From positions 178,512,672-178,576,671 of the forward strand of contig NC_090322.1 in the NCBI RefSeq assembly GCF_040869045.1: a DNA stretch of 64,000 nucleotides, given 5' to 3'. The notes under the pieces were generated by a model. It made no database searches. It was not told the origin of the DNA and saw only the letters and a list, made by a program, of their open reading frames with translations. The position numbers and the translations under genes are program-made. Shown piece by piece: positions 1 through 10,799 of this stretch; position 1 is the stretch's first letter; each line of letters opens with the position of its first letter. This DNA is from Eurosta solidaginis. Lineage: Eukaryota; Arthropoda; Insecta; Diptera; Tephritidae.

Positions 1-1010
1 ATTTTTCGATTTTTGCTGTTCTCCATAAATATGTAAAATTGCTGTCATTAAATTGTAGCAGAATAATGGCACCCCATCCAGCAGATAGTTTAGAAAAGTT
101 TTGGATCTTGAAGCAAACCAATTTTCGTTAATTGTTGATAAACCATCCGCCAACCAGAAAACCTTGTTTTTGTGGCTAGATATTATTGTCACGGATATTA
201 GCATCACTAAGCTATACCATCACTAAGGCCATGCTAAGCGATATTTCCGTCAATAATCAAGTCATGTATACACATATATAAGGCAGCTGAGAGATGTCAC
301 ACACAGATGTCAATGCGCAAACACATGCATAAAGCTGAGAAGTTTGAGAGCTCATGGACAATGCTAGTAGATTCTGGAAAAATACGAACGAGGAAACCAA
401 AGGGTATAAAAGGCAACAGATGTAGAGGCGCTGTAATTCAGTTTGAGTTGAGCAATCAATCAGTTATTGATTAAGCACGCGATCTGGCGGCCAATAGTAG
501 AGTTTCATTTGAGTTATGAATCAGTTTGGTTATTAAGCCAGCGAGTAGCAAAGTATAAGTGTTATTGTGAAGTACTTTAATAAAGGCAATTTTTCCATTA
601 TTCAATATTGTAGTTATTTATTCAACAGTTTAGCGATACGAACCTAGCAAAAGGGCAAATAAGAGGATTTGCAAGTAAATTCGTTACATTATGATCGGTT
701 GTCAAACACTTTTTGTGATAGATTTCTGTCACTATTTGAGCTTAAGAAAAGTTGTTGCAAATGCTCGTGCACCTCAAAGAAATTTGGCGGTGTTTTGCCA
801 CGGATGAAGCCATTCTTAAATTGAAGTGCACTTGCCACCCCCTTGATTTATGTTCAAATTATGCATGCAAGCATACCGATAGATATTGAGAGTTGGTGAA
901 GCAAAGACGTACCCAAAAAAAGTGACCCTTAAAAAATTTTTACAAAGAAATCCTATGTAAAAATTTCGAAAGTGTTACTTTTCGCTTGGGATGTCGATAT
1001 TTTAATTTTT
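1..1010 (+). mobile_element. Degenerate DNA-element remnant, same family as the insert at 42099-43516, split by a solo LTR
   Basis: Two parts, 1-182 and 693-1010, match in order the interior of the element at 42288-42690. Shared blocks include AAAATTGCTGTCA near 37, the stretch from GATCGGTT to TTGAGCT at 693-740 (GATCGGTTATCAAACACTTTTCG in the other copy with one or two changes), and CCTATGTAAAAATT near 951. The LTR at 187-688 sits between the two parts. Neither copy has an intact reading frame and no transposase motif was recognised. The left end of this copy is outside the window. The following 1011-1355 shows nothing. Confidence 0.5.
187..688 (+). mobile_element. Solo LTR of a gypsy-type retrotransposon
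   Basis: A 502-bp unit from TGTCACGG to CGTTACA with inverted TG..CA ends and a 4-bp target duplication TTAT at 183-186 and 689-692. A TATA box TATAAAAG is at 405-412 and a polyadenylation signal AATAAA at 579-584, in the order expected of U3-R. The same LTR is at 13715-14215 in the other orientation. No internal gag or pol sequence is next to it, so it is what remains after LTR-LTR recombination. Confidence 0.85.
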
Positions 1011-2206
1011 CTCACACAGGCGAAAGCAAATTAATGAGTTTAAGGGATTCCAAGACAACTCTGATGTTAGGCCACGCAAGACTACTAGACATTTCTACTC
1101 GTTGGCTCACTTTAGAAAGTATCTTCGTTTTTTTTCTATCTTTCTGCCTTTAAGTAAATGGCGTTTCTGCCATACAACTGTCTAATTCAGTATCAGTTAC
1201 AGAATTAAAAGCTTATATGTATTTATTTCCGGCCTGCACTAAAGAGTTCAATCAGAAAAATAATTTAAAAAATTTTAAGTTAAACGGTTTTATTGAAAAC
1301 AATACTTACATGAAGTAATAATAATACTAAAAGCTAGAAAATAATTAGGTAGGTCCTAGGTACTAGAGATATACGCCGCCGATAAACGCCGCCGCCGCCG
1401 CCGCCACCGATTTAGGTCGTTTTTCCCACGCCGCCGCCGAATGTCAAAAATATCGGCGCGGCGGCGGCGGCGTCAAGCGCGGTACTATATTTTCTACTAA
1501 TTTAAGACTGTTTAGGCCATTTATTGTTCATGTCGAAAATTGGTCGGATATGGTCAAAAGTGCATCAACGGATGCGCATCGCTGCCAGTTATAAGAAACT
1601 AATTGCGAAATTTAACTCTTTCTAAATTTTCAAAAGTTATTTAAAAAAACAGACACTTTCAATGCTAGCTTTACACGGACTTGTTTAAACAAAACACTAA
1701 AAGAAGAGTTAGATTATAAATTTAGACATTTTTTTCAAAAAATTAATAATGAACAATCAATTCAAATAAAATTACCCAAGGCGAACATGTTTTAAAATTG
1801 TCCTCAAGTTGTTAAAAAACCAAATAACACAAAAAGGTGCCGATTTTTTTAAATTTTACATTGCGATTGGCTAAAAGAATAAGCGAAATCAGTGATGCCA
1901 AATCCTTTACTAGGTTCTAGGGGCATAAACACTCTTTTGAAAGGATTCTTACCTCATACTTAAGTTGAGGATTTATGTACGTATGAGAAGGGTTTAAAAA
2001 ATCACTTGGGTTTACACTCAAACATCTGTTGTTCATTTGCGAAACTATACAATGGCGTCTGAAATGTTAATTTTGATTTTCACACTTCATCCTTCAACAC
2101 CCTAGTCTCCCGCTTTGACCTTTCCTAAAGTTGGCGGCCCTATCCAAAACTAGTCCCTTGGATGAATCACATTGATTATACCCTATCAACCAAGTTTAAA
2201 TATCAC

Positions 2207-2698
2207 CTACACGTTACGACTCCTTTTGAAAATGTGAATACGTAGCCACATATATTTACCAGGTGAGGCTTTGTCCTTCGCAAGAACACTCAAAGTGGTG
2301 AAGTGAAAGCTTTCCCAAGACAGTCGAACTAATGACCGTGTAGTCACTCCCAAACGTTTCAAGGTGTTTCTCTGGTGTAGCTCGGCAGCATAGCGCGACA
2401 AAAGCATCCGTTGGAAAGTCTTCGGAGCTACACCTAGAGCTTCTAGGAAAGTGAAGTCGACGAAGGTATGAGTTCGAAGTCGCAGTCCTATAGCTTCTGT
2501 GCTGGCATATGGTGTTAGGGTCAGGAGGCGGGGTAGCGAATGGTGATCTGGATTGCTACTGTTCGCACATCGGGAATTGTAGCTCTTAAAAACAGCCGAA
2601 AAACTGGAGGCGCCCTGTGCCACGAGAGTCATGAGTATTAACAGACCATTAATAGCAACCGTAAGTCGCCTTTGTGCGTAACCGCCAAGGAGCCACAA
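2207..2698 (-). CDS. Unrecognised 163-codon open frame inside the hAT-type element
   Basis: The longest open frame in the left third. It opens at a TTG codon; the first ATG is 23 codons in, giving about 141 residues. The N-terminal part (ITVAINGLL-like to VAQGASSF) is hydrophobic enough for one membrane segment or signal, and the rest is basic with no domain I know. It lies wholly within the element at 1364-3154 and has no hAT motif. It may be a chance frame, or captured sequence. Low confidence that it is a gene. Confidence 0.15.
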   Translation of the reverse strand: MWLLGGYAQRRLTVAINGLLILMTLVAQGASSFSAVFKSYNSRCANSSNPDHHSLPRLLTLTPYASTEAIGLRLRTHTFVDFTFLEALGVAPKTFQRMLLSRYAAELHQRNTLKRLGVTTRSLVRLSWESFHFTTLSVLAKDKASPGKYMWLRIHIFKRSRNV

Positions 2699-2841
2699 AT
2701 GATTTAGAGAAATTGTGTTCGCAACGATTATTAGGAGTTAACACTAGGTGAAACTACGCTTTGTACGAGATATACAGACAAAAGTGAGCATATTTTATGT
2801 ATATCTGTTTCTTTTATGAAGACGCAGCAGTACCAATTTCA

Positions 2842-2950
2842 AAGACCGGGGTTAGGTTCGAAGCCTCTATGGAGTAAGTGAACGAGGGACAATCCCTCCG
2901 CAAGGAGCTGCGCCTGAACATTTTTGAACGGTCTGCAAGTTCTTGAGGCA
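2842..2950 (+). repeat. Short dispersed repeat, copy 1
   Basis: Shares GACCGGGGTT(A/G)GGTTC and CGCAAGGAGCTGC-like blocks with 7032-7105. The GGTTCGAAGCC at 2853-2863 resembles a Pol III B box, so a tRNA-derived SINE end is possible, but no A box or tail was recognised. Confidence 0.35.
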
Positions 2951-3372
2951 AAAACTACGGATCTTTCCAAATGGCCAACACGTTGATTTCCTTAAATACA
3001 TACAAACAAAACCTTTCGTAAATATTATTTTTTTAAATAGAAAAATCAAGTTTTTTAAAGTAAGAACACCGGCGTACGCCGGCGCGCCGCCAACGCCGCC
3101 GCCGGTATATAATAGAACCCACGCCGCCGATAAAGTGATCGGCGTAAACCTCTACTAGGTACTAGTCATCATACCCCTCATCAATCTAAGGCGTTGATCA
3201 GACAATTAAATAAAAGCGTTGGGCGCATGAAATTTCTAAAAATGACCTCTCTGAAGTTGGCAAGACAACTTTTACGTGGAAAAAAATTACCTATTGGGAA
3301 AATTGCCGTGAATTTGCCGTAATTTATCCGTGAAACAAAAAAATTTGCCGTGGCCATATTTTAGAAAATACA

Positions 3373-3412
3373 GGGTGGCACGCCAACTTTACGTGAAGTT
3401 AGCGTGCCACCC
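3373..3412. repeat. Compact 40-bp palindrome
   Basis: GGGTGGCACGC..GCGTGCCACCC with no loop; the central part AACTTTACGTGAAGTT is also self-complementary. Only three pairs mismatch over 20. It could form a short hairpin, or be the fused ends of a DNA element. The rest of 3163-3650 is AT-rich with a repeated TTTGCCGT phrase. Confidence 0.6.
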
Positions 3413-3657
3413 TCAGAAAACCACCTAGAGACCAGCTAGGAAAATAATTCTTGCACACGAATTTGCCATAAATTTGCCGTAGATAAGTGGAATATTATAT
3501 AATTTCGAAAAAAAAAAAAATTAAAAAAATGAAAATTTTTTCATGGTTGTTCAAATGAAAGCACATTTTTCTTTTGTTTCTTTCATTAGCCATTGGGTGT
3601 CCTTGTAATTCTCAACAGGTTTTTGAAATATTATTAAGATATGGTTTAATTTCACTA

Positions 3658-3990
3658 TCTCGCGGACGCCGTGGTATGGCGGTAGCGTGTTCCGCCTTCC
3701 ACACACACCGAGGGTCCTGGGTTCAACTCCCGGGCAAAGTAACATCAAAAATTTAGAAAAAATTTTTTCGGGATCGCCCCTCGGAAGTGTTTACCAAACA
3801 CTCCGAGTGTATTTCAACCATGAAAATCTTCTCAGTGAAAACCAATCTGTCTTGCAGATGCCGTTCGGAGTCGGCGTAAAAATATGTAGGTCCCGTCCCG
3901 TCAAGTTGTAGGAAACATAAAAAACAGCACGACGCAAAGAAAAGCTCAGCCTAAAATCTCTTTGTCTTTGCATTTAATTTAATAAATTGT
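3658..3990 (+). mobile_element. tRNA-derived SINE, copy 1
   Basis: The 5' part has an A-box-like TGGTATGGCGGTAGCG (3671-3686) and a B box GGGTTCAACTCCC (3719-3731), matching GGTTCRANYCC. The body matches the copies at 8804-9137 and 57999-58336, both on the minus strand, through blocks such as CCGTTCGGAGTCGGC and AAGCTCAGCCTAAAATCTC. It ends near 3990 in an AT-rich tail. Pol III would have driven it; LINE machinery would have moved it. Confidence 0.75.
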
Positions 3991-4099
3991 AACAGGTGCT
4001 TCGGATAACCGTTCTTCTAAGAGAATAAGTAAATAAAAAAAAAAATTATATTCAATTCACTTAAATAACCTTAAATTAAAATAAGGCCGATCTAAGTGT

Positions 4100-4165
4100 A
4101 AACAGAACACTATGGACTCATTCAGTCTGTGTCAGGTCCTCACAGACCGGTTAGTTCAACCGGTG
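4100..4165 (+). mobile_element. 3' end of a LINE (family B)
   Basis: The phrase ACTATGGACTCATTCAG..CAGGTCCTCACAGACC..AGTTCAAC matches the 3' ends at 46985-47045 and 50925-50985. Nothing coding is left. 4170-5760 holds nothing I recognise; 5772-5874 has a short two-copy direct repeat (GGGTAG(C/T)CAG..ATCTTTAAT..CTGAC). Confidence 0.5.
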
Positions 4166-5989
4166 TTCGGCAAAACTCGAAACAAATAATAAAAAATTTA
4201 CTCGAAAAAAACTACTCGCCCTACGAGCCACCAAAGCTTAAACAATATTAATACTTTTATGAATCGATTTATGCCAAAAAATCGTGGTAAGCTATCGATT
4301 GTGATGTATGTATATTATTATTCATAGTTTTTCATCTCTCAAAAATTAGAAAAATAATCGATTATTTTTATATGGAATATGACAGTTCGGCGCTGGTTTC
4401 AGGGCTGAATAGGGAACGAAAGGCATCGTGTGTGCATAGTATAATAGTAGTGCAAGATCGTTACATATACAAGTAATGATATTTAAATTTAATTTTTTTT
4501 GTTTAATTTCATAAAAATTGTATGCGTTAAAAACTAGTCGTCATCTCATACAATTTGCCATGTGTACTCTGTTTGTTTATATATTTACTTATACTAGGTT
4601 TTCAGTTATTGACCTGTAATCCTGTGTTGCAATTGAATTGGTAACGGTTCTTTAGTGCGAGTTTAAACTACAGTTACAGCTGAGCAGGCATTTAAATAAC
4701 CAATTAATTTAATTTGGATTAAGTTGGCATTAGTCAAAATTCGCACTGAAAAATAGGGACCTCATCTGATTTTTGTTCTTATTACTTTGTTTTATAAATT
4801 TATTGTTTTTATTTTTTTAGTTCATAATCACTAACTATAATTTTGCTTATTGTTATTATTATTTATTTTATATGTAAATCTATAATTATTATGAAAATTA
4901 AGTCTAGCACGAGCATGAGAATTTTTCACTTACTTTGTACAATTTTTAGAGATCTACAAAGTAGAATAAAATATGCCTAACTGAAATGATTTGCTTTTGT
5001 TTTTTTTTTTTTTTTAATACATATATTTATAAACACATATTTATCCATACATACATACACGTTGTGCATACATTGGTTGTAGATTCAACTTACAAAAAAA
5101 AAAAAAAACATTTGCCGCATTACAATGCAATTTAGAACTATAGTTGCGTTCGACGCAATCTTACGCATGACAGCAACATCGCCACAAAAAGGCAATATGT
5201 TGATGTTGTAAATATAAACAGCAGACTGAAACTACCTGTCCACATACAAAATTTCGTGAAGCACTACTATAAACATTCTCACTAAACAAGAAAAATACTT
5301 GATAACATGTTTTGTCTCCTATTATTTTGTTCAACTGCAGTTTTTAATTGTGAAAAACGTTGGAAAAGTACCAAAGAGTGGGACAAATAGTTTTACTTGC
5401 AAAGTGTGAAAGAACCAATAGTCAAACGTGTCAGATGGCGATAGTGTCGCTCGATGTGCCGTTCTCCATAAAAATACGTGCAATATACCTGTCATGCATA
5501 GGATTGCGTTGAACGCATCTATATAAAAAAGTCCATAGTGACGCGGTCTTAATAACAACCCTGTTTGAACACTGACGGTGATATGATATGTAATCTGCCT
5601 GTCAGAACTGCTGAAATATTTTTGTCATGTCGTTATGTAAAATTTACATCACCTTTAAGGCCAAGTTGAACATTCTGACGGAAAGTTCTGTATATGTATG
5701 CTCTCCCATCTCTTTTCAACTAGTGTTATAGACGTGACCGAAAGTAAAATAAGTGCTGACAAATTAGCTGAATGAGTGGGTAGCCAGAGCATATCGAATC
5801 TTTAATGAGAGCTGACGTTAGAGCTTATTAAATGGGTAGTCAGGCCGGAAAAAATCTTTAATCAGAACTGACTGATCAGCTGTTAGCTGTGGGGCACTTC
5901 TGTGTGAATGATGCGTCAGAGCTGATGTAAAAAAGACAATAATAATAAAAATGTAGTAACATTTATTTTTAAAATACCAAGCTTCAAAA

Positions 5990-6720
5990 TTGTCTAATTG
6001 TGCCAAATATACAAAAGGTTTTCATCCTTTTTTGTATCTTTCTTTCTGCTATTGTTATGTTTTGTGAAGCTCCACCATAGGGATATTGCAGCCATCGCAC
6101 CCTCTGAGGCCCGATCCTGGTTTTTACGGGTAGTTACTTTTCTTTTGGCAACACGGAATGCGCCGGTCGAAGGGTAGCCTTTGTTGAGCCCGGAACATCT
6201 ATGATGGTGGCAATGGCCAAGGCATGAACTGCATTGGATAGCCATAAATATTCTTAGGTGGCATGCGTAGCACGTGGTGTGTGGCCTAGGAGTTGATGGC
6301 CGAAAAAGGAGGGCCCGTCTCGCCCGAGAGCCTGGTGCTCGGCATTGCTTCTATCCATGTTACGTAGATTGTTGTGATGTGTTGGAGCGGCCGTGTGAGC
6401 TGGAGGCGCCGTGTGAGCTGCAGCTGATGCGGCCTGCTGGGTAGAGTTTCTGCTAGAAGGTGGACGGGGTACGCTTGAGTGCGAATCGCTAAACATCCTT
6501 GGATGCTAACAGCAGGGAATCACAAACGTTTTGTAGAAAATTAGGGGTCCAAGAATGTTGGGTTCTAGCCCAGAACACCCCGTTTGATGCAACCATCCTT
6601 TGCACGTGACACACTGACAGAAGTATGACCGTCTGAGATAGATCTTTTTCCGCCATATGTAGCAGAACCGCATTGTAATGGCACCCTAAGTTCAAACTCA
6701 TCACATCGGACATTCGTCAG
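5990..6720 (-). pseudogene. Degenerate retroelement-like coding remnant
   Basis: Several minus-strand frames in tandem read as one broken protein: about 74 residues ending at 6489, then a Pro/Ala/His-rich stretch (6496-6254), then a Cys/His cluster at 6245-6160 reading CSSCLGHCHHHRCSGLNKGY. A C-x2-C..HxRCSGL pattern is typical of the PHD-like finger in front of many insect retroelement ORFs, which is why I call this a remnant. Stops and frame changes separate the pieces. It could also be an unrelated decayed gene. Confidence 0.35.
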
Positions 6721-7031
6721 CTTATGCGTGTGTTACATAGAGATAGATATTTTTCGAGCTAACTAAAAAGCTGACAATTCGAGAGAGTTGACGGATAGAT
6801 TTAATTCAATTCAATTATATATACACATTGGTATGATTGGGCATTTTAAGCATCCATACATAAAGAACTAAAAAATATAATTTATTAATAAAGTGCAGTT
6901 AGACACACAATTTTCCTTCACTAAGAAAACTACAGGCGTTTTGATACAAATTGGACATCTGTAACAAGGCAGGTTAGTAAAGTATAATTAAATATACTCT
7001 CGGGGTAATATAAACCCCGCCACAGCATCCT

Positions 7032-7105
7032 AGGACCGGGGTTGGGTTCAATACTTTCCCGGATCTGGAGCGTAGTCCTGCTGCAAGGAGCTGCTCCGAG
7101 GATGA
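7032..7105 (+). repeat. Short dispersed repeat, copy 2
   Basis: Matches 2842-2950 at GGACCGGGGTTGGGTTC and GCAAGGAGCTGCTCC, with the middle shortened. The surrounding stretch 6725-7860 shows nothing else apart from a CA tract near 7520. Confidence 0.35.
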
Positions 7106-7867
7106 AAAATATGGTATTTTTTATTACCTATAATACGCTTTAGTGATCTGATGATCGGAATGAAAGTTTAAAGAAAGTAATTTAAAAAAAAACGCGTTGC
7201 CGGTTCTTCTATTCATACAAACCTTTCAAAACATGTGCTCTGAAAAAAAAGAACAAATTTGATATAAAAAAATGTTTTATCTTACGGCTAAATACATCCA
7301 ACTCGGTGTTTACATACCACAACCACAATGAAGAAAAGCTTAACCCGAAACCGAATTAACGACACTTGCAAAAAAAAAAAAAAACCCCTGCATCGAATAA
7401 TAACTTTAAATTATAAAAGAAACGTTTTTAGTGATATGATTGCTTACTAGAAGGCTTCAATGTATAATCTTACAAAGCATAACTATATTTAAATATAAAA
7501 TGTCTTTTTTCCCACAAACACACACACACACAGACAATTTTAACAAATTTTACAGGCTCAACTCTTATCTACTAATATATTTATTTTAAACTTAATTTAA
7601 TAATTATTACTTGAAATTTATTTATCTACATTTAAAATAAAATTTCCCTATTAAATAAAACGAAAATCTTATGATAACTACCTAATTATATTAGGGTGCC
7701 CGTTATTTGACACTTAGACTTTTCTCTGAATCTCTCTTACAGCTTGCTGTTGACACTAGTCACAGGTATTCCCAAACGAAAGAAACAAGTTTTTATAGTT
7801 CACAACGGAGCGTGAAAAGTTATATCCGATATTAAACAACAAAATCAAAAGAGTAACAAATGATAAT

Positions 7868-8060
7868 TTTAAGTAGAGTTAGGGGGCTTAGAATATACCC
7901 GAGGCAGGTATGCGTGTCGTAGAAGGCGACTAAAATACTCAAATGATTCAAAGGCTAATGGTGCTTGTTACCAGAAGGTACCGGCAAACGACCATCAGCA
8001 TCGTTAACACTGCCCAAAACTTTCGCGGTTTTACTTTATCGCTACAACAACAATAACAAG
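7868..8060 (+). repeat. CAA-tailed dispersed repeat, copy 1
   Basis: Shares GGGCTTAGAATA, GCAGGTATGC(G/C)TGTCGTA, AGGCGACTAAAATAC and ATTCAAGG with 14570-14950, and both end ATCGCTACAACAACA. The tail of CAA units suggests a retroposed SINE or a LINE 3' end. The middle has a large deletion compared with the other copy. Confidence 0.55.
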
Positions 8061-8803
8061 GGCGTTGAACTTCTAAGCATAGGTTTTAATTTTCAAATCG
8101 AGAAAAAATAATGTTTCACATTGCTGACGACGAATAACGACGACTATGGCATTGACAACGAAGTTACCATATTCAAAAGGAAAATGAAATATGCAAAGAC
8201 CAAACAAAATGAGACCAACTGCTGAACTGTGTACAATAAATGACTGTTAGTCGTCAGCCATAGCTTTTTGCACGAAATTTAGCTGTTGCTGCTTATAACA
8301 ATAACACAACAATAACACCAACATGCGTCGTATTACACTAAGGCCCGGTTCTGCAGTACAAGTTCAACTCAGTTTGTCAGTTAAACTATGCTTAGACTTA
8401 TTTTGCAGTTTTTCAGTCTACTTTAACTCAAGTTTAACCTGAGCTTAAGCGGCCGATCTGGCAGGGTTAAGCTCTAGTTAACCTATCAGTGATTTTCGTT
8501 CGTTCGAAATGGCGACGAATATACCCAACAAGCATTTGGGCTTGAGTACCATTAGATGTCATATTGATAACTAGGCATACTTCTAAAATCTCAAGAGTTG
8601 TTTCAAAACAGTGGTTCAATTCGAGAATCACAGCGTACTCAGCAAAGAGGGAATTTTTTTATAAAGCAAAAAATGCTATTACTTAAGTTGAAAAAATTTA
8701 ATTCCCAACTTGTGGTTCTCTAACTGGACTCAAGTGTAAGATTCCATATTACAGTGTTTTCACGAAAATAAAATGAAATATATGTAATTTAAAAATTAAA
8801 TAA

Positions 8804-9137
8804 ATGTGAGGCGTTATAACCTCCGAAGAGATTTTAGGCTGAGCTTATCTTCCAATTTGCGTCGTGCTGCTTTATAATTTTTTCCTGCAAATTGGCGGGA
8901 CGTGACCTACTTCTTTAATTCCAACTCCGAACGGCATCTGCAAGGCATACGAGTTTTCACTAAGAGCTTTTCATGGCAGAAATACTCTCGGAGTGCTTGC
9001 CAAACACTGCCGAGGGGCGACCCCGCTTAGAAAAATTTTCTACTAGTTTCTAAAACTTTGATGTTGCTTTGCCCGGGGCGTGAACCCAGGATCTTCGGTG
9101 TGGTAGACGGAGCACCATCACACCACGGCGGCCATAT
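8804..9137 (-). mobile_element. tRNA-derived SINE, copy 2
   Basis: Minus-strand copy of the 3658 SINE. The B box reads GGTTCACGCCC at about 9083-9073 (minus) and the start GGCCGCCGTGGTGTGATGG at 9137-9119. It sits inside the inverted-repeat element at 8230-10265, so it arrived after that element. Confidence 0.75.
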
Positions 9138-9400
9138 ATATAATTAATTTTTGATTAATTGCGATTCATTACTGCTATCAATCAGGTGTTTATTTCTCAC
9201 AATAAACAGCTGTTGGTTTTGGGTGGTACCACCTTGGAGATTTTTTTCAACTCCACCTCAACTCGATATGCAATGTAGGATATCAACTGTGAAAATGTGT
9301 TGAATATTCATTTGAGAACTGTACATTTCTCAAAATCTCTCGAAATTAGGATAATAATTGGAAAATATTAATGACGGTGGAGATCAACGCGAAAACTTTT

Positions 9401-9781
9401 CGCGGGTTCGAATCGAGCTCAAGGCCTAACAATAATTTTTTATCATTATTATTGTTATGATACATTTTTTCTTAATTGAAAAAATTTTTAAATTAGAATA
9501 GAAGAAAGAAAAAATTTTTAGACAACTGTCAAAGCTCGTTGTATAGATCCATTTCGGGAACTGCTAAATTCCTTCATCGGCAACGTTTAGGCGCCGATCT
9601 ATACAACGAGCTTTGACAGTTGTCTAACAATTTTTTCTTTCTTCTATTCTAATTTAAAAATTTTTTCAATTAAGAAAAAATGTATCATAACAATAACAAT
9701 GATAAAAAATTATTGTTAGGCCTTGAGCTCGATTCGAACCCGCGATCTTACAAATCAGTAGGCCGATATAACAACAAAAAT
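9401..9781 (-). mobile_element. Hairpin retroposon: 149-bp near-perfect arms, Pol III B box, 11-bp target duplication
   Basis: Arms 9401-9549 and 9596-9744 are inverted copies differing at about two positions, around a 46-bp loop. Each arm starts CGCGGGTTCGAATCGAGCTC, which carries a B-box-like GGTTCGAATC. Read on the minus strand, a further 37 bp (9781-9745, ending CTGATTTGTAAGATC) precede the first arm and look like the anticodon half of a tRNA. The unit is flanked by CGAAAACTTTT at 9390-9400 and 9782-9792, an 11-bp direct repeat as expected of a LINE-mobilised insertion. A transcript would fold into a long stem. Confidence 0.7.
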
Positions 9782-10799
9782 CGAAAACTTTTAATTTTAC
9801 AAAATTTCTCAAAGGTTGGATAGTGATTGGAGAATGAAGTTGAATATCAACTCGGGAACTATCTGGTTTAAGAATAATTAAATAATGATGTTGGGTATAA
9901 CTTCCGGAACTAGATACATATATATTCCGCTGGAAAACTTTTTTTGCATGTTTGTTGGGTAAACAAAATCCAGCTGTTGTTTATCTACAAATTATATAGA
10001 TAATAAAACAACCAATGTTGCCGCACAAAAAAGCATATCATCGCAAAAGCCGGTCTTAAACTGTGACTGAAAAACTGCTCAGTAGTATAACTGGAGTTTA
10101 AATTTGACTAGAATTTAAGCAAACTTAGTTTAAGTTTTCTTAAACAACTACTGAAAAACCGGGCCTAAGTTGGTATTGTTTTTATAAGCAGCAAAAGCTA
10201 AATTTCATGCAAAGAACTATACATAGCTGTCGACTTATAGTCGCTCGTTGTCGCCAGTTCAGCAGATGGTTTAATTTAAGTGCTTCCATCTTTTAATTTC
10301 AGTTTACATGTGGCTAGTTCGTGGTAAATGCAATGGTCGCTGTTACACCATATCCAAACTAAACAAAAAACAATGTTTTGTTTTAATGTTTTTTACATGG
10401 TTAGGCGATTGAAGTGTAACCAACTTTACATTAGTACATCAACCAATGAAAGCCGTTTATATTTCTTACGAATTCATACTGCTAAATATAGAAGTCTAGA
10501 ACTACAGTCAATGTTATCTTCTTTTCAAAGCTCTCGCGTATCACCTAAGAACTTCAGACCGATCATTAGCTGGTCGCTTAACGTTCACACATTACAACAT
10601 GTCAGAAAATATCCAAGGAAATGGGACTCATTTGATCAAAATGAAGCTTAATATTGTCATTGATAAGACCCTCTTCTACTCTAGGCGGTAATAGTTAACG
10701 AGTTTCTTATGGTCCTCGAAGCCAGTGCTTGCCTAAACAGATAATTTGCTTACCCTTCTCAGTGATAAACTTAACTACTTATTAACTTAATTGGCACTT

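Larger units (their letters stand above)
1364..3154. mobile_element. hAT-type DNA element with GCC-rich terminal repeats
   Basis: Ends are TAGAGATATACGCCG at the left and the complement of TAGAGGTTTACGCCG at the right, 13 of 15 matching. They are flanked by an identical 8-bp duplication CTAGGTAC at 1356-1363 and 3155-3162, which fits the hAT target pattern nTnnnnAn. Just inside both ends are CG-rich arrays of GCC/GGC triplets (1375-1485 and 3065-3135), very unlike the AT-rich surroundings. The 1791-bp interior has no hAT transposase motif that I recognise, so it is probably non-autonomous. Confidence 0.8.
8230..10265. mobile_element. Inverted-repeat DNA element with other elements nested in it
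   Basis: The left arm (about 8230-8400) and right arm (about 10080-10260) are inverted copies: GAAATTTAGCT(G/T)TTGCTGC and (T)AAGGCCCGGTT(C/T)T(G/T)CAGTA occur at the left and in complement at the right. The arms differ by small insertions such as AACAATAACAC repeats. Inside are the SINE at 8804-9137 and the hairpin at 9401-9781. No coding sequence was seen. The exact outer ends and target duplication are not resolved. Confidence 0.6.

Noticed and set aside
3658..3760. Functional tRNA gene
   Set aside because: A and B boxes are present but no cloverleaf, and the unit continues into a 330-bp body shared by two other copies: a SINE.
10328..10651. 107-codon open frame on the plus strand
   Set aside because: No domain, no supporting signals, and it lies next to decayed elements. 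Most likely chance.
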